From: an uncultured Selenomonadaceae bacterium | Lineage (GTDB): Bacteria > Bacillota > Negativicutes > Selenomonadales > Selenomonadaceae | DNA length: 8,784 nt | Direction of reading: 5' to 3' | Assembly (NCBI GenBank): GCA_905236595.1 | Contig: CAJORE010000151.1 | Span: forward strand, 1-8,784 | Shown: piece by piece, positions 1 to 6,394 of the stretch | Position numbering within the stretch: the first letter of the stretch is position 1 | Layout of the letters: every line of letters begins with the position of its first letter | Notes under the pieces: model-generated | Database searches by the model: none | What the model saw: the letters and a program-made list of their open reading frames with translations, nothing else | Told to the model about the DNA's origin: nothing | Translations under genes and position numbers: made by a program

Positions 1-638
1 CTGCCGCCCAACTCGCGGTACCGTTTCCACACGGGTACCAACAAATCGACGGCGGCCGGTTCCCCCAAACGGCGGGTGTTGATTTCCAAGACGACGTTTT
101 TGTCAATGGCGGCGCCAAGCACGTCATCTATTAAATCGGCAAATTCACGATACGCAAAATCCTTGTTTTCGTAAGGCGCACAACGGGCAATGTAATCAAT
201 GTGTCCCAATACGTCGAAGTGCTCGCCTTGAGCGCGAATCGCTTCGGCCATGTCGGAAAAATACATGGTGTATGCTTCTTTGCGCGTTAAGCCTTCGTAA
301 GCTTCGGCATAATATAAATCGGCGCCGCGCAAAAGGTGGAGCGATCCGATTACCAGATCAAAGGGGGCGTTGCCGACAAATTCGCGATTCTTGGCCGCCG
401 TGTCGCCGGCAATGCCGATTTCGGCGCCCAAACGCAAGCCGAAGCCGCGAAGCGGCGCATACTCGGCAAAATAAGCCTCGGCATCAAAGCCGAATTCCTT
501 GTTGCCGGGAAATTCCCAATCGAAATGCTCGGTGAAGACAAGCCCCAAGCCCAACTCTTGGGCGCGTCTGAGCGCCGCAACGGGACTCATCGTTGAATCA
601 GCCGAATATTTGGTGTGAATGTGATTGTCAAAAAGCAT
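1..638 (-). CDS. PHP-domain phosphatase, histidinol-phosphatase (HisJ) family, 3' end cut by window
   Basis: This is a metal-dependent phosphoesterase of the PHP superfamily. HisJ-type members hydrolyse L-histidinol phosphate in histidine biosynthesis, but many HisJ-like paralogues have unknown substrates. The 212 visible residues begin MLFDNHIHTKYSADS, giving the first metal-binding HxH at residues 6 and 8. They continue with TEH (36-38), an acidic ligand candidate E73, GSLH (98-101), GHIDY (145-149) and EINTR (185-189). These motifs occur in the order and spacing expected of the family. The reading frame stays open to base 1. The part that would hold the C-terminal SDAH metal ligands lies outside the window, as HisJ proteins usually run about 260-280 aa. 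The ATG at 638-636 is the natural start because the HxH motif follows directly. No clear Shine-Dalgarno site precedes it. No other his gene is visible, so the exact substrate is open. Confidence 0.88.
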   Translation of the reverse strand, partial: MLFDNHIHTKYSADSTMSPVAALRRAQELGLGLVFTEHFDWEFPGNKEFGFDAEAYFAEYAPLRGFGLRLGAEIGIAGDTAAKNREFVGNAPFDLVIGSLHLLRGADLYYAEAYEGLTRKEAYTMYFSDMAEAIRAQGEHFDVLGHIDYIARCAPYENKDFAYREFADLIDDVLGAAIDKNVVLEINTRRLGEPAAVDLLVPVWKRYRELGG

Positions 639-641
639 GGT

Positions 642-671
642 CGTATAATGGGATAGGGGAGCGCTTGACAA
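642..671 (-). promoter_or_regulatory. possible weak promoter of the PHP gene
   Basis: On the minus strand there is TTGTCA (671-666) as a -35 candidate. An 18-bp spacer leads to TATACG (647-642), or a 15-bp spacer to CATTAT (650-645). Either -10 box would place the transcription start at or just inside the ATG at 638, which fits the missing Shine-Dalgarno site. The match to consensus is modest. Confidence 0.3.
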
Positions 672-713
672 TGCGCTTCGCCCGACTTACCGATTGTTTC
701 GTGATTTTCAAAG

Positions 714-745
714 CGTTCCCCATGCCGAAAACGGCAAGGGGAACG
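714..745 (-). terminator. inverted repeat after the DUF5610-like gene, possible terminator
   Basis: Perfect 8-bp arms CGTTCCCC (714-721) and GGGGAACG (738-745) enclose one A-A mismatch. A further 5-bp stem TGCCG/CGGCA closes on an AAAA loop (728-731). The element lies about 60 bases past the stop codon at 803 on the minus strand and ahead of the next minus-strand gene. Downstream on the minus strand there is only GCTTTG rather than a proper T-run, so intrinsic termination would be weak. It could instead stabilise the mRNA 3' end. Confidence 0.45.
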
Positions 746-802
746 GACAAATTATCGGTTACTTTTGGTCGTTGTCTCAAGTGATTCGGCACCGATGACT
801 TT

Positions 803-1624
803 TTACAGCGTCGCCGCCGCTTCCGTCACAGCTTCGTTCGTCGCCGGGTCGGCGGCGCTATCGGCGGCGTCGGTCGCCGCATTGTCGGCATTGTTCCCGC
901 TTTGGGCGGCGTTGGCCGCTTGCGCGATAACATCGGCGAAGGTGGCGTTCGTCAAGCCGATTTCCGCTTTGCGATCCTCAATGCGTTGCTTAATGGCATC
1001 GAAGGTCTTTTGCGTAATATCGGGCATTTCGTCTTCGCCCGTGCTATCCTTCCAGAAGGATTTCGCTTGCTTGAAGCCTTCTTGGATGGCGCCCCACATC
1101 TTTTCCAATTTATCGACGTCGCCGCCGGCAATGGCATCGGCCATGCCGAAGATACGATCCGCCACGGCATCGACACCGTAGTCGCCGTCCTCGGCAACGG
1201 CTTTTTCCGCTTCTTCCGGCGTTGTCGCCACTTCCGGCAAACCGAACTTGTATGCGTCCACAGCTATGCCGTCAAAATTCAGCTGACCGATTCCGCTGTC
1301 AAGCCAACCTTGCATTTTGACATTCTGCTCGGTTAAGGTCTTAATCATGACCTCGTAGGCGCGGTTAATGCCGTCCTTTAAGACGTCAATCTGATCTTGG
1401 GTCAGGCCTTTTACCGCTTCGCCGTGCGATGCGCCTTCATTCTTTGTCGCGCTGGCGCTCGTTGCCGTAATCTCCAACGAAAACGCTTCGTTTGAGTAAA
1501 GAGCCGCCGCCGCGTTGCCGGAGGTGTCGGCAACCGTCGCCGCTCCCGTGGTCTTTGAGGCGTTCAAACTTGCCGTAAGACTGCTCACATTGACCGATCC
1601 GGAAGTTACATTCCCTACATCCAT
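803..1624 (-). CDS. hypothetical protein with a DUF5610-like domain
   Basis: A 273-aa protein of unknown function. The N-terminal 60 residues are rich in Ser, Thr, Ala, Val and Asn with no signal peptide, looking flexible. Residues about 74-105 are predicted helical. Residues about 146-218 contain the recognisable part: DYGVDAVADRIFGMA, then AGGDVDKLEKM, an EGFKQAK helix, and PDITQKTFDAIKQRI. This resembles the pattern I associate with DUF5610 proteins (YG-V--TA-RI, GGD, GFEQAK, LPDIS-KTYD). The assignment is from memory and unverified. The last 50 residues are a low-complexity Ala/Asn/Asp tail. The ATG start is firm, with AAAGGAGG nine bases upstream. Proteins of this type have been seen near motility genes, but nothing here shows such a link. 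No catalytic residues are apparent. A promoter and long leader lie upstream and an inverted repeat follows the stop. Confidence 0.85.
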   Translation of the reverse strand: MDVGNVTSGSVNVSSLTASLNASKTTGAATVADTSGNAAAALYSNEAFSLEITATSASATKNEGASHGEAVKGLTQDQIDVLKDGINRAYEVMIKTLTEQNVKMQGWLDSGIGQLNFDGIAVDAYKFGLPEVATTPEEAEKAVAEDGDYGVDAVADRIFGMADAIAGGDVDKLEKMWGAIQEGFKQAKSFWKDSTGEDEMPDITQKTFDAIKQRIEDRKAEIGLTNATFADVIAQAANAAQSGNNADNAATDAADSAADPATNEAVTEAAATL

Positions 1625-1633
1625 GTCCTTCGT

Positions 1634-1641
1634 CCTCCTTT
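1634..1641 (-). promoter_or_regulatory. strong ribosome binding site of the DUF5610-like gene
   Basis: The minus strand reads AAAGGAGG here, complementary to the 16S rRNA 3' end, with a nine-base gap to the ATG at 1624. It is the best Shine-Dalgarno match in the window and fixes the start. Confidence 0.85.
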
Positions 1642-1765
1642 ACGAACAAAATGTTTGCCGCCAACCGACGCTCCGTCCGACAACAAACGACGGAACAACA
1701 AAAACAACGCTTATCGAACGGGCATCAAGGGGCAACGAAAAAATATGAAATTATTCCCTGCTTGC

Positions 1766-1793
1766 ATTGTACCACAACCGGTTATAAAAGCAA
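1766..1793 (-). promoter_or_regulatory. promoter of the DUF5610-like gene
   Basis: On the minus strand TTGCTT (1793-1788) and TACAAT (1771-1766) are separated by 16 bp. A TGG directly before the -10 box gives an extended -10 (TGn) signature. Transcription would start near 1759, leaving an untranslated leader of about 135 bases. That leader holds a GTTGTT-rich stretch and a short possible stem of CCGTC with GACGG around 1675-1695. I recognise no riboswitch class in it. Confidence 0.55.
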
Positions 1794-1830
1794 GAAAAAT
1801 TTTCGCCGTGAGGAAAGTTTTGGGTAATGT

Positions 1831-2241
1831 TCAATGTTCGCTGGCCAATTTGTCGGCGGTTTTTTTGGTGAACTTCGTGCGGTTCACGACAACGCGCTCA
1901 TGGGTGCCGTCGGCAATTTCCTCTTTTTCGTCAAAGGCTTTGACGGCAAAAGTTATCCTGCGTCCGTCGATGGCGGTCACCATTGCCGAAGCACGAACTT
2001 TCATGCCCACCGGCGTGGGCGCGGTGTGATTTATGTTTATCGCCGTGCCGACTGTGGTATTGCCGCCGACAATGTTTTCTTCGGCAAGCTCCGCCGCCGC
2101 ACGCTCCATAAGCGCACAAACGGCCGGCGTGGCATAAACGGCGATGGATCCGCTTTTCATGGCAAGCGCGGTCGTGTATATGTTGACGATTTCTTCGACT
2201 GTTTTGGTCATGCCTACTTCGAGGCTCAATTTTTCCTCCAT
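1831..2241 (-). CDS. FlK-like hot-dog fold acyl-CoA thioesterase
   Basis: A 136-aa single-domain hot-dog protein, expected to hydrolyse a small acyl-CoA thioester in the cytoplasm. The sequence carries T38 (in YATPA), E46 (in LMERAAAE), G65 (in TTVGT) and H72 (in NINHTAPTPVG). The spacings T+8=E and T+34=H match the catalytic Thr42, Glu50 and His76 of the Streptomyces fluoroacetyl-CoA thioesterase FlK, with G65 matching its Gly69. The THERVVVN strand near residues 112-119 is also typical of the family. The start is supported by GGAAGGA eight bases before the ATG. Anaerobes carry many FlK-like proteins without any fluoroacetate biology, so a general acyl-CoA housekeeping role is more likely than fluoroacetate resistance. 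It is transcribed away from the phosphatase-secDF operon through a shared divergent promoter region. No convincing intrinsic terminator follows the stop. Confidence 0.87.
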   Translation of the reverse strand: MEEKLSLEVGMTKTVEEIVNIYTTALAMKSGSIAVYATPAVCALMERAAAELAEENIVGGNTTVGTAININHTAPTPVGMKVRASAMVTAIDGRRITFAVKAFDEKEEIADGTHERVVVNRTKFTKKTADKLASEH

Positions 2242-2276
2242 AAATTTCGTCCTTCCGCTTTGGTTTATTGCCGTTA

Positions 2277-2305
2277 ATTATAGCATAATGCCTGCACTCA
2301 AACAA
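2277..2305 (-). promoter_or_regulatory. promoter of the thioesterase gene
   Basis: The minus strand carries TTGTTT (2305-2300), a 17-bp spacer and a perfect TATAAT (2282-2277). The leader to the ATG at 2241 would be about 30 bases and includes the GGAAGGA ribosome binding site. The -35 box lies in the left arm of the inverted repeat that also holds the opposing promoter. Confidence 0.65.
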
Positions 2306-2345
2306 TGTTTGGCAAATATTTTTTTTGCCAAACGTTGTTTGAGTG
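2295..2345. repeat. 22-bp near-perfect inverted repeat between divergent promoters
   Basis: The left arm spans 2295-2316 and begins CACTCAAACAA. The right arm spans 2324-2345 and ends TTGTTTGAGTG. Over 22 positions there is one mismatch (T2306 against G2334, a G-U pair in RNA). The spacer is seven bases (2317-2323). The similarity extends outward: ATTATAGCA (2277-2285) on the left mirrors TGCTATAAT (2346-2354) on the right, offset by a nine-base insertion at 2286-2294. The arms contain the -35 boxes of both promoters, so the dyad is a plausible operator for a dimeric regulator controlling both directions. A small mobile palindrome is an alternative. Confidence 0.8.
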
Positions 2346-2354
2346 TGCTATAAT
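2325..2354 (+). promoter_or_regulatory. promoter of the phosphatase-secDF operon
   Basis: TTGCCA (2325-2330), an 18-bp spacer and a perfect TATAAT (2349-2354). Transcription would start near 2361, giving a leader of about 50 bases before the ATG at 2413. The -35 box and most of the spacer sit inside the right arm of the inverted repeat. The mlaE promoter at 8565-8594 has the same -35 box, spacer length and -10 box. Confidence 0.7.
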
Positions 2355-2412
2355 GCTCACCGATTTTCATACGGGGCGAACGAATACATATCGGAAGATT
2401 GAAGGAAATTGT

Positions 2413-3120
2413 ATGCAGATAAAATTGGGATTGGCCAAGGCCGCCAAAAACGGAGCGCCGGTCGCAGGCGATGCTTTTTTGGCCGCCGAACGCCCCCGGG
2501 GCGGGTTGACGGCGATTTTGGCCAGCGGACAAGGCGACGGGGCTTCGGCAAGAGCCGTTGCCGACACGGTGGCGTTGAAGGCCGCCGCACTTATCGACAA
2601 AGGCGAACGGGACGAGAAAATTTCGGCGGCGGTGCATGATTTTCTCTATGAGTTGAGCGCCAAGCGCAATCCTTGTATGTTGTCCCTCGTGTCCGTCGAT
2701 ACCGAAAACGACAGTTTGCTTATAAGCCGCAACACAGCGGCGCCCGTCATTGTCAAAACCGCCGATTTCGACGCGGTTTACGATGATGCCGCCAACCCCA
2801 TCGGGCTTGCCAAACACGCCAAGCCCGACCTCGTGGAGTTGCCGATAACCGGCGAAACCATTGCCGTCACGTTTACCGACGGCATATTGACCATGGGCAA
2901 GAAACACGGGCGTGCTTTTGCCGTTGAACACATAACGGACATCATCGCCAAAAGCACGGCGGGCGATGCTTCGTTTATCGCGAACAATATCGCCGAGTAT
3001 GCCTTGAGCCTTGACAAGGGCGAGGCGTCCGCCGATTTCACCGTGGTCGTCCTCGCCGTGGCCGATGCGGAGGAAGGGCGGCGCTCCTTTGATACGCTGG
3101 CGATAGAGCAACGGTACTGA
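2413..3120 (+). CDS. PPM/SpoIIE-type serine phosphatase-like protein
   Basis: A 235-aa cytoplasmic protein related to the PP2C/SpoIIE phosphatases, which remove phosphate from serine or threonine on regulatory proteins. Visible family marks are GDAF (19-22), the GQGDG turn (39-43) followed by an alanine-rich helix, a middle strand SRNTAAPVIV (aligned with the RNN-PV segment of relatives), TDGI (155-158) and a final ADFTVVVL strand (207-214). Two positions deviate. The usual Asp of the metal-binding DG motif is Ser38 (ILASGQG instead of a DG-QG/DG-GHG pattern), and the first residue of the C-terminal DD pair is Ala207, leaving D208. D20 and D156 remain. Activity may therefore be weak, altered or lost (inference). 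GAAGGA six bases upstream supports the ATG at 2413. An in-frame ATG at 2305 lies upstream of the promoter -10 box and is rejected. It precedes secD by 42 bases in the same orientation. Confidence 0.75.
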   Translation: MQIKLGLAKAAKNGAPVAGDAFLAAERPRGGLTAILASGQGDGASARAVADTVALKAAALIDKGERDEKISAAVHDFLYELSAKRNPCMLSLVSVDTENDSLLISRNTAAPVIVKTADFDAVYDDAANPIGLAKHAKPDLVELPITGETIAVTFTDGILTMGKKHGRAFAVEHITDIIAKSTAGDASFIANNIAEYALSLDKGEASADFTVVVLAVADAEEGRRSFDTLAIEQRY

Positions 3121-3146
3121 TTTCTTTTTGTAAACCACGAGTACTC

Positions 3147-3152
3147 AAGGAG
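3147..3152 (+). promoter_or_regulatory. ribosome binding site that selects the TTG start of secD
   Basis: AAGGAG lies ten bases before the TTG at 3163. The first in-frame ATG (3178) is 25 bases away, too far for this site. A run of eight T residues sits between the site and the start. Confidence 0.7.
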
Positions 3153-3162
3153 ATGATTTTTT

Positions 3163-4419
3163 TTGCGCAAAGACAGCATGACCAAACTTGCCGTGTGCGT
3201 CGCCGTTATCGTCGTCGCGTTCGCGCTTTTTGTCAAGCCGTTGGCCGGTTCCATTCGGCAGGGGCTTGACCTTCAAGGCGGCACCCACGTCGTTTTGGAG
3301 GCGGAGGATACGCCGCAAGCGCCCGTGAACGATGATGCCATGATTCGCGTCGTCAGCATTATGGAAAAGCGCGTCAACGAAATGGGTTTGACCGAGCCGA
3401 TTATCCAGCGTGAGGGATCGCGCCGCGTTATTATCGAGTTGCCGGGCATTAAAGATCCCGATGCCGCCATAAAAACCATCGGTAAAACGGCAATGCTTGA
3501 GTTTAAGGACGAAGAAGGAAATACCGTCTTGACCGGCACGGACTTGAAGGACGCTCAAGCCGCCACCAATCAACAGACGGGGCAAAACGTCGTAAACCTT
3601 GAATTTTCCGATGAGGGCGGGCAAAAATTTGCCGATCTTACCGTGAAAAACGTGGGGCGGACGATTGCCATTTTGCTTGACGGCGAGGTTTTGACCGCGC
3701 CGAACGTCCGCGAACCGATTATGGGCGGCCGAGCGGAAATTACCGGGCAAAAGACTCTTGAAGAGGCGCAACAACTGGCGGTGCTGTTAAGAAGCGGCGC
3801 TTTGCCCGTCAAGGTCAACATCATCGAAACGCGCACGGTGGGGCCGTCTTTGGGGCAAGACTCCAAGGATAAGAGCCAAGTCGCCTTTGTCATCGGGTTG
3901 GGCGCGGTGTTGGTGTTCATGGTGCTGTTTTATCGCGTCAGCGGCTTTATAGCGGATATTGCGCTTATGGCGTACACGTTGTTGCTCCTGTTTGTGCTCA
4001 AGGGTTTGGATGCGACGCTCACTTTGCCGGGCGTGGCGGGCATAATCCTCACCATTGGCATGGCGGTTGATGCCAACGTGCTTATCTTTGAACACTTCAA
4101 AGAAGAGTTCCGCACGGGCAAGACGCTTCGTTTGTCCATGGACGCCGGTTTTAAGCGCGCCTTCACCACCATATTTGACTCCAACATAACGACGCTCATC
4201 GCGGCGGCGGTGTTGTTTTTCTGGGGGACGGGGACGATTCGCGGCTTTGCCGTGACGCTTTTTATCGGCACGCTGTTGTCCATGCTTACGGCCATTACGC
4301 TCACCCAGTATATGCTAAAGCAGTTAATCGCCGCCAATGTATTCAAAAATGCGAGCTGGTACGGTGTGACGGGCTTTATGCTTGGCGCTAAGGAGGTGCA
4401 GGGCAATGCCAAAATTTGA
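3163..4419 (+). CDS. secD: protein translocase subunit SecD
   Basis: SecD pairs with SecF in the plasma membrane. It uses the proton gradient to pull preproteins out of the SecYEG channel on the outer face. The 418-aa protein has a first membrane segment at about 8-28, then the hallmark GLDLQGGTHVVLE (34-46). The extracytoplasmic P1 region follows to about residue 245; its head and base parts contain KRVNEMGL, RVIIELPGI and LLRSGALPVKV. Five further membrane segments follow, including TIGMAVDANVLIFE (297-310), the conserved stretch in which Asp303 is the residue tied to proton movement in studied SecDFs. The P1 region is short compared with the roughly 615-aa E. coli protein, as is usual in Firmicutes. 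Translation most likely begins at TTG 3163. The stop overlaps the secF start by 14 bases, implying coupled translation. No yajC lies next to it; a phosphatase-like gene occupies the upstream position. Confidence 0.97.
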   Translation: MRKDSMTKLAVCVAVIVVAFALFVKPLAGSIRQGLDLQGGTHVVLEAEDTPQAPVNDDAMIRVVSIMEKRVNEMGLTEPIIQREGSRRVIIELPGIKDPDAAIKTIGKTAMLEFKDEEGNTVLTGTDLKDAQAATNQQTGQNVVNLEFSDEGGQKFADLTVKNVGRTIAILLDGEVLTAPNVREPIMGGRAEITGQKTLEEAQQLAVLLRSGALPVKVNIIETRTVGPSLGQDSKDKSQVAFVIGLGAVLVFMVLFYRVSGFIADIALMAYTLLLLFVLKGLDATLTLPGVAGIILTIGMAVDANVLIFEHFKEEFRTGKTLRLSMDAGFKRAFTTIFDSNITTLIAAAVLFFWGTGTIRGFAVTLFIGTLLSMLTAITLTQYMLKQLIAANVFKNASWYGVTGFMLGAKEVQGNAKI

Positions 4420-5317
4420 CATCGTCGGCAGACGAAGGATATGGTTCGCGTTGTCCGCACTCTTCATTGTTGCCGGTCTTATATCCATGGCGGTGCGTGG
4501 CTTTAACTTCGGCATTGATTTTACGGGCGGCACGATTATCGATCTCAAATTTGCCAAGCCCGTCACCGTCGCCCAAGTCCGAACGAGTTTGCAAAAGTAC
4601 GATTTGGCGGGCAGTACCATCCAATTATCCGGCGAAGCTTCGGGCATCGAAGCGGCGGAAGCCGTTATGATCCGCACCGTTGACTTGGAGGAAGAACAGC
4701 GCAAAGCGGTTATGGCGAGTTTGCGCGACGACGTGGGGGATTATCAAGTCTTGCGCGAAGAAAAAGTCGGCGCGGTCATCGGCAGCGAGCTGATATTAAA
4801 CGCCGTCATGGCGCTTGTCATATCGTGGTTTTTTATAATTTTGTATGTGGCGTACCGTTTTGAGTTTCGTTTCGGCTTTGCGGCGGTGTTGGCGCTTATT
4901 CACGACATTCTGGTGGTGCTGGCGGTATTTTCCTTCACGGGACGACAGATTGATTCGTCCTTCGTGGCGGCGCTCCTCACCATAGTCGGTTACTCCATAA
5001 ACGACACCATCGTCATTTTCGATCGTATTCGCGAGAATTTGAAACTGCATTTTCGGCGGGGCGGCGATGTGGACGAACTTGTCAACCGCAGTATTTACCA
5101 GACGTTGACCCGTTCGTTGTATACGGTTTTTACCGTGTTGTTCACGACGTTTGCGCTCTATTTCTTCGGCGGCGAAACGACGAAGGATTTTGCGTTTGCG
5201 CTTTTAATCGGTTTTGCCAGCGGCTGTTATTCGTCGATTTTTGTGGCCGGTCCCTTGTGGATATTCTTCAGGAACCGTGCCGAGGCCAAGCGTCGCGGCG
5301 AACGCGCTTTGGCATGA
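4406..5317 (+). CDS. secF: protein translocase subunit SecF
   Basis: The SecD partner in proton-driven late protein export. The 303-aa protein has the N-terminal membrane segment at about 12-30, the SecF signature NFGIDFTGGT (34-43), and a short extracytoplasmic P4-like domain to about residue 125. Five C-terminal membrane segments follow. VGYSINDTIVIFDRIREN (194-211) is the conserved stretch in SecF, with Asp200 matching the functional acidic position. The C-terminus is a short basic tail (RNRAEAKRRGERALA) typical of the cytoplasmic end. The ATG at 4406 is preferred because AGGAGG (4391-4396) sits nine bases upstream, inside the end of secD. An ATG at 4382 would add eight unconserved residues and has no such site. 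The gene is the last in the operon and is followed by a strong terminator. Confidence 0.97.
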   Translation: MPKFDIVGRRRIWFALSALFIVAGLISMAVRGFNFGIDFTGGTIIDLKFAKPVTVAQVRTSLQKYDLAGSTIQLSGEASGIEAAEAVMIRTVDLEEEQRKAVMASLRDDVGDYQVLREEKVGAVIGSELILNAVMALVISWFFIILYVAYRFEFRFGFAAVLALIHDILVVLAVFSFTGRQIDSSFVAALLTIVGYSINDTIVIFDRIRENLKLHFRRGGDVDELVNRSIYQTLTRSLYTVFTVLFTTFALYFFGGETTKDFAFALLIGFASGCYSSIFVAGPLWIFFRNRAEAKRRGERALA

Positions 5318-5338
5318 CGGTTCCGTTCCCAACGGCGT

Positions 5339-5388
5339 AAAAAAATCGGTTTCCGGGCAATCATTTGCCGGGAAACCGATTTTTTTTG
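5339..5388. terminator. bidirectional intrinsic terminator between secF and the glycosyltransferase gene
   Basis: A 10-bp stem (5345-5354 with 5371-5380, ATCGGTTTCC against its complement), one G-G mismatch, a second 5-bp stem GGCAA/TTGCC and a TCAT loop. It is flanked by seven A residues on the left and eight T residues on the right. It therefore has a T-tract in both orientations and can end the secDF transcript and the converging glycosyltransferase transcript, whose stop is at 5406. Confidence 0.95.
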
Positions 5389-5405
5389 CGCCGCAAGAAA
5401 TTGGT

Positions 5406-6386
5406 TTACGGGGTGCTTGGCGGGTTTTCTTCGCCAAACCCTTTGCCGTCGGTGCGTTTGCCGTTTATTTCCTGCACCAAATAGAGCGGGCGGCGTTTGC
5501 TTTCGTTGAACACCCGCCCCAAGTATTCGCCGATGATGCCCAAAAACATCATCTGTACGCCGCCGATGAACAATATGAGCGAAACCAAGGAGGGATAACC
5601 GGGGACGGGATCGCCGTACATCAGCGTTTTTATCACGATGCAGAGCATATAAACGATGGCGATTATCGCCAAGAGGAAACCGATGAATGACGCTGCCCGC
5701 AACGGCACGATGGTAAAGCCCGTCAATCCCTCGACGGCGAGATTGAACAGTTTCCAATAGTTCCACTTCGTTTGGCCGGCCGCCCGTGCGTCGCGGTCAA
5801 AGAGAATTTCTTTTTTGCGAAAGCCCACCCATGTGAACAAGCCTTTGGTGTAGCGCTGAGCCTCGCGCAATTCTTTTAGCGCGTTGACGCAACGGCGGTC
5901 AAGCAGACGGAAATCCCCCACGTCCCGTTGCACGTCAATGTCGCTTACCCGTTGCAAAATACGATAATAAGCATGGCTCGACCATTTTTTGAAAAAACTT
6001 TCTCCGGCGCGGCTTCGGCGCTTGGCGCTTACGTCGTCGTAGCCTTCCTGCCAATATTTGATCATTTCTTTGATCAGTTCGGGCGGATCCTGCAAATCGG
6101 CATCCATTACGACGAGGGCATCGCCGGTGCTGAAATCTATGCCGGCCATCATGGCGAGTTCCTTGCCGAAGTTGCGCGACAAGTCGAGGTAATTGACGGC
6201 GGCGTCTTGTTCGTGCAATTCGCGCATAATGGCAAGGGTGCCGTCGGTGCTGCCGTCGTTGATTAGAATAAAGCGAAAGTCATAGCCGACGATTTTTGAA
6301 AACATATCCTTCGTGCGGCGGTAACATTCGCGCAGAACGGCTTCTTCATTGTAACAGGGGATAAGTATGTCGATTGTTTTGCTCAT
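5406..6386 (-). CDS. polyprenyl-phosphate glycosyltransferase, GT2 family, GtrB/CsbB-like
   Basis: Predicted to move a sugar from a nucleotide sugar to undecaprenyl phosphate on the inner face of the membrane, making a lipid-linked donor for modification of a surface glycan. The 326-aa protein has a GT-A domain at about 4-220: IPCYNEE (9-15), NDGSTDGT (43-50), SRNFGKE (70-76) and the metal-binding DADLQDPPE (95-103). Further family marks are DVGDFRLLDRR, RYTKGLFTWVGF and GQTKWNYWKL. Two C-terminal membrane segments follow (about 230-255 and 265-295), as in GtrB, CsbB and DPM3-type enzymes, and a polar tail. The start is ATG at 6386, preceded by a weak AGG seven bases upstream. The stop of the preceding membrane protein gene is only eight bases away, so translation is probably coupled. 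The sugar cannot be told from sequence; glucose is common for this group. Confidence 0.93.
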   Translation of the reverse strand: MSKTIDILIPCYNEEAVLRECYRRTKDMFSKIVGYDFRFILINDGSTDGTLAIMRELHEQDAAVNYLDLSRNFGKELAMMAGIDFSTGDALVVMDADLQDPPELIKEMIKYWQEGYDDVSAKRRSRAGESFFKKWSSHAYYRILQRVSDIDVQRDVGDFRLLDRRCVNALKELREAQRYTKGLFTWVGFRKKEILFDRDARAAGQTKWNYWKLFNLAVEGLTGFTIVPLRAASFIGFLLAIIAIVYMLCIVIKTLMYGDPVPGYPSLVSLILFIGGVQMMFLGIIGEYLGRVFNESKRRPLYLVQEINGKRTDGKGFGEENPPSTP

Positions 6387-6394
6387 AAAAAAAC

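Noticed and set aside
765..1336. Plus-strand open frames opposite the DUF5610-like gene
   Set aside because: Antisense shadows; they lack ribosome sites and family resemblance, and the minus-strand gene has a strong start and domain-like core.
1675..1740. Repeated GTTGTT-like units in the leader of the DUF5610-like gene as a CRISPR or tandem repeat
   Set aside because: Units are short and irregular with no spacer structure; ordinary low-complexity leader sequence is enough to explain them.
1834..2277. Plus-strand open frame opposite the thioesterase gene
   Set aside because: Shadow; His/Arg/Gly/Phe-rich translation with no recognisable domain, while the minus strand shows the FlK-type active site.
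2305..2412. Upstream extension of the phosphatase-like protein to the ATG at 2305
   Set aside because: It starts inside the inverted repeat and runs through the -35 and -10 boxes; GAAGGA directly before the ATG at 2413 and family similarity only from there favour the shorter form.
5214..5690. Plus-strand open frame spanning the secF end and the terminator
   Set aside because: It would run through a strong terminator hairpin and lies antisense to the glycosyltransferase gene.
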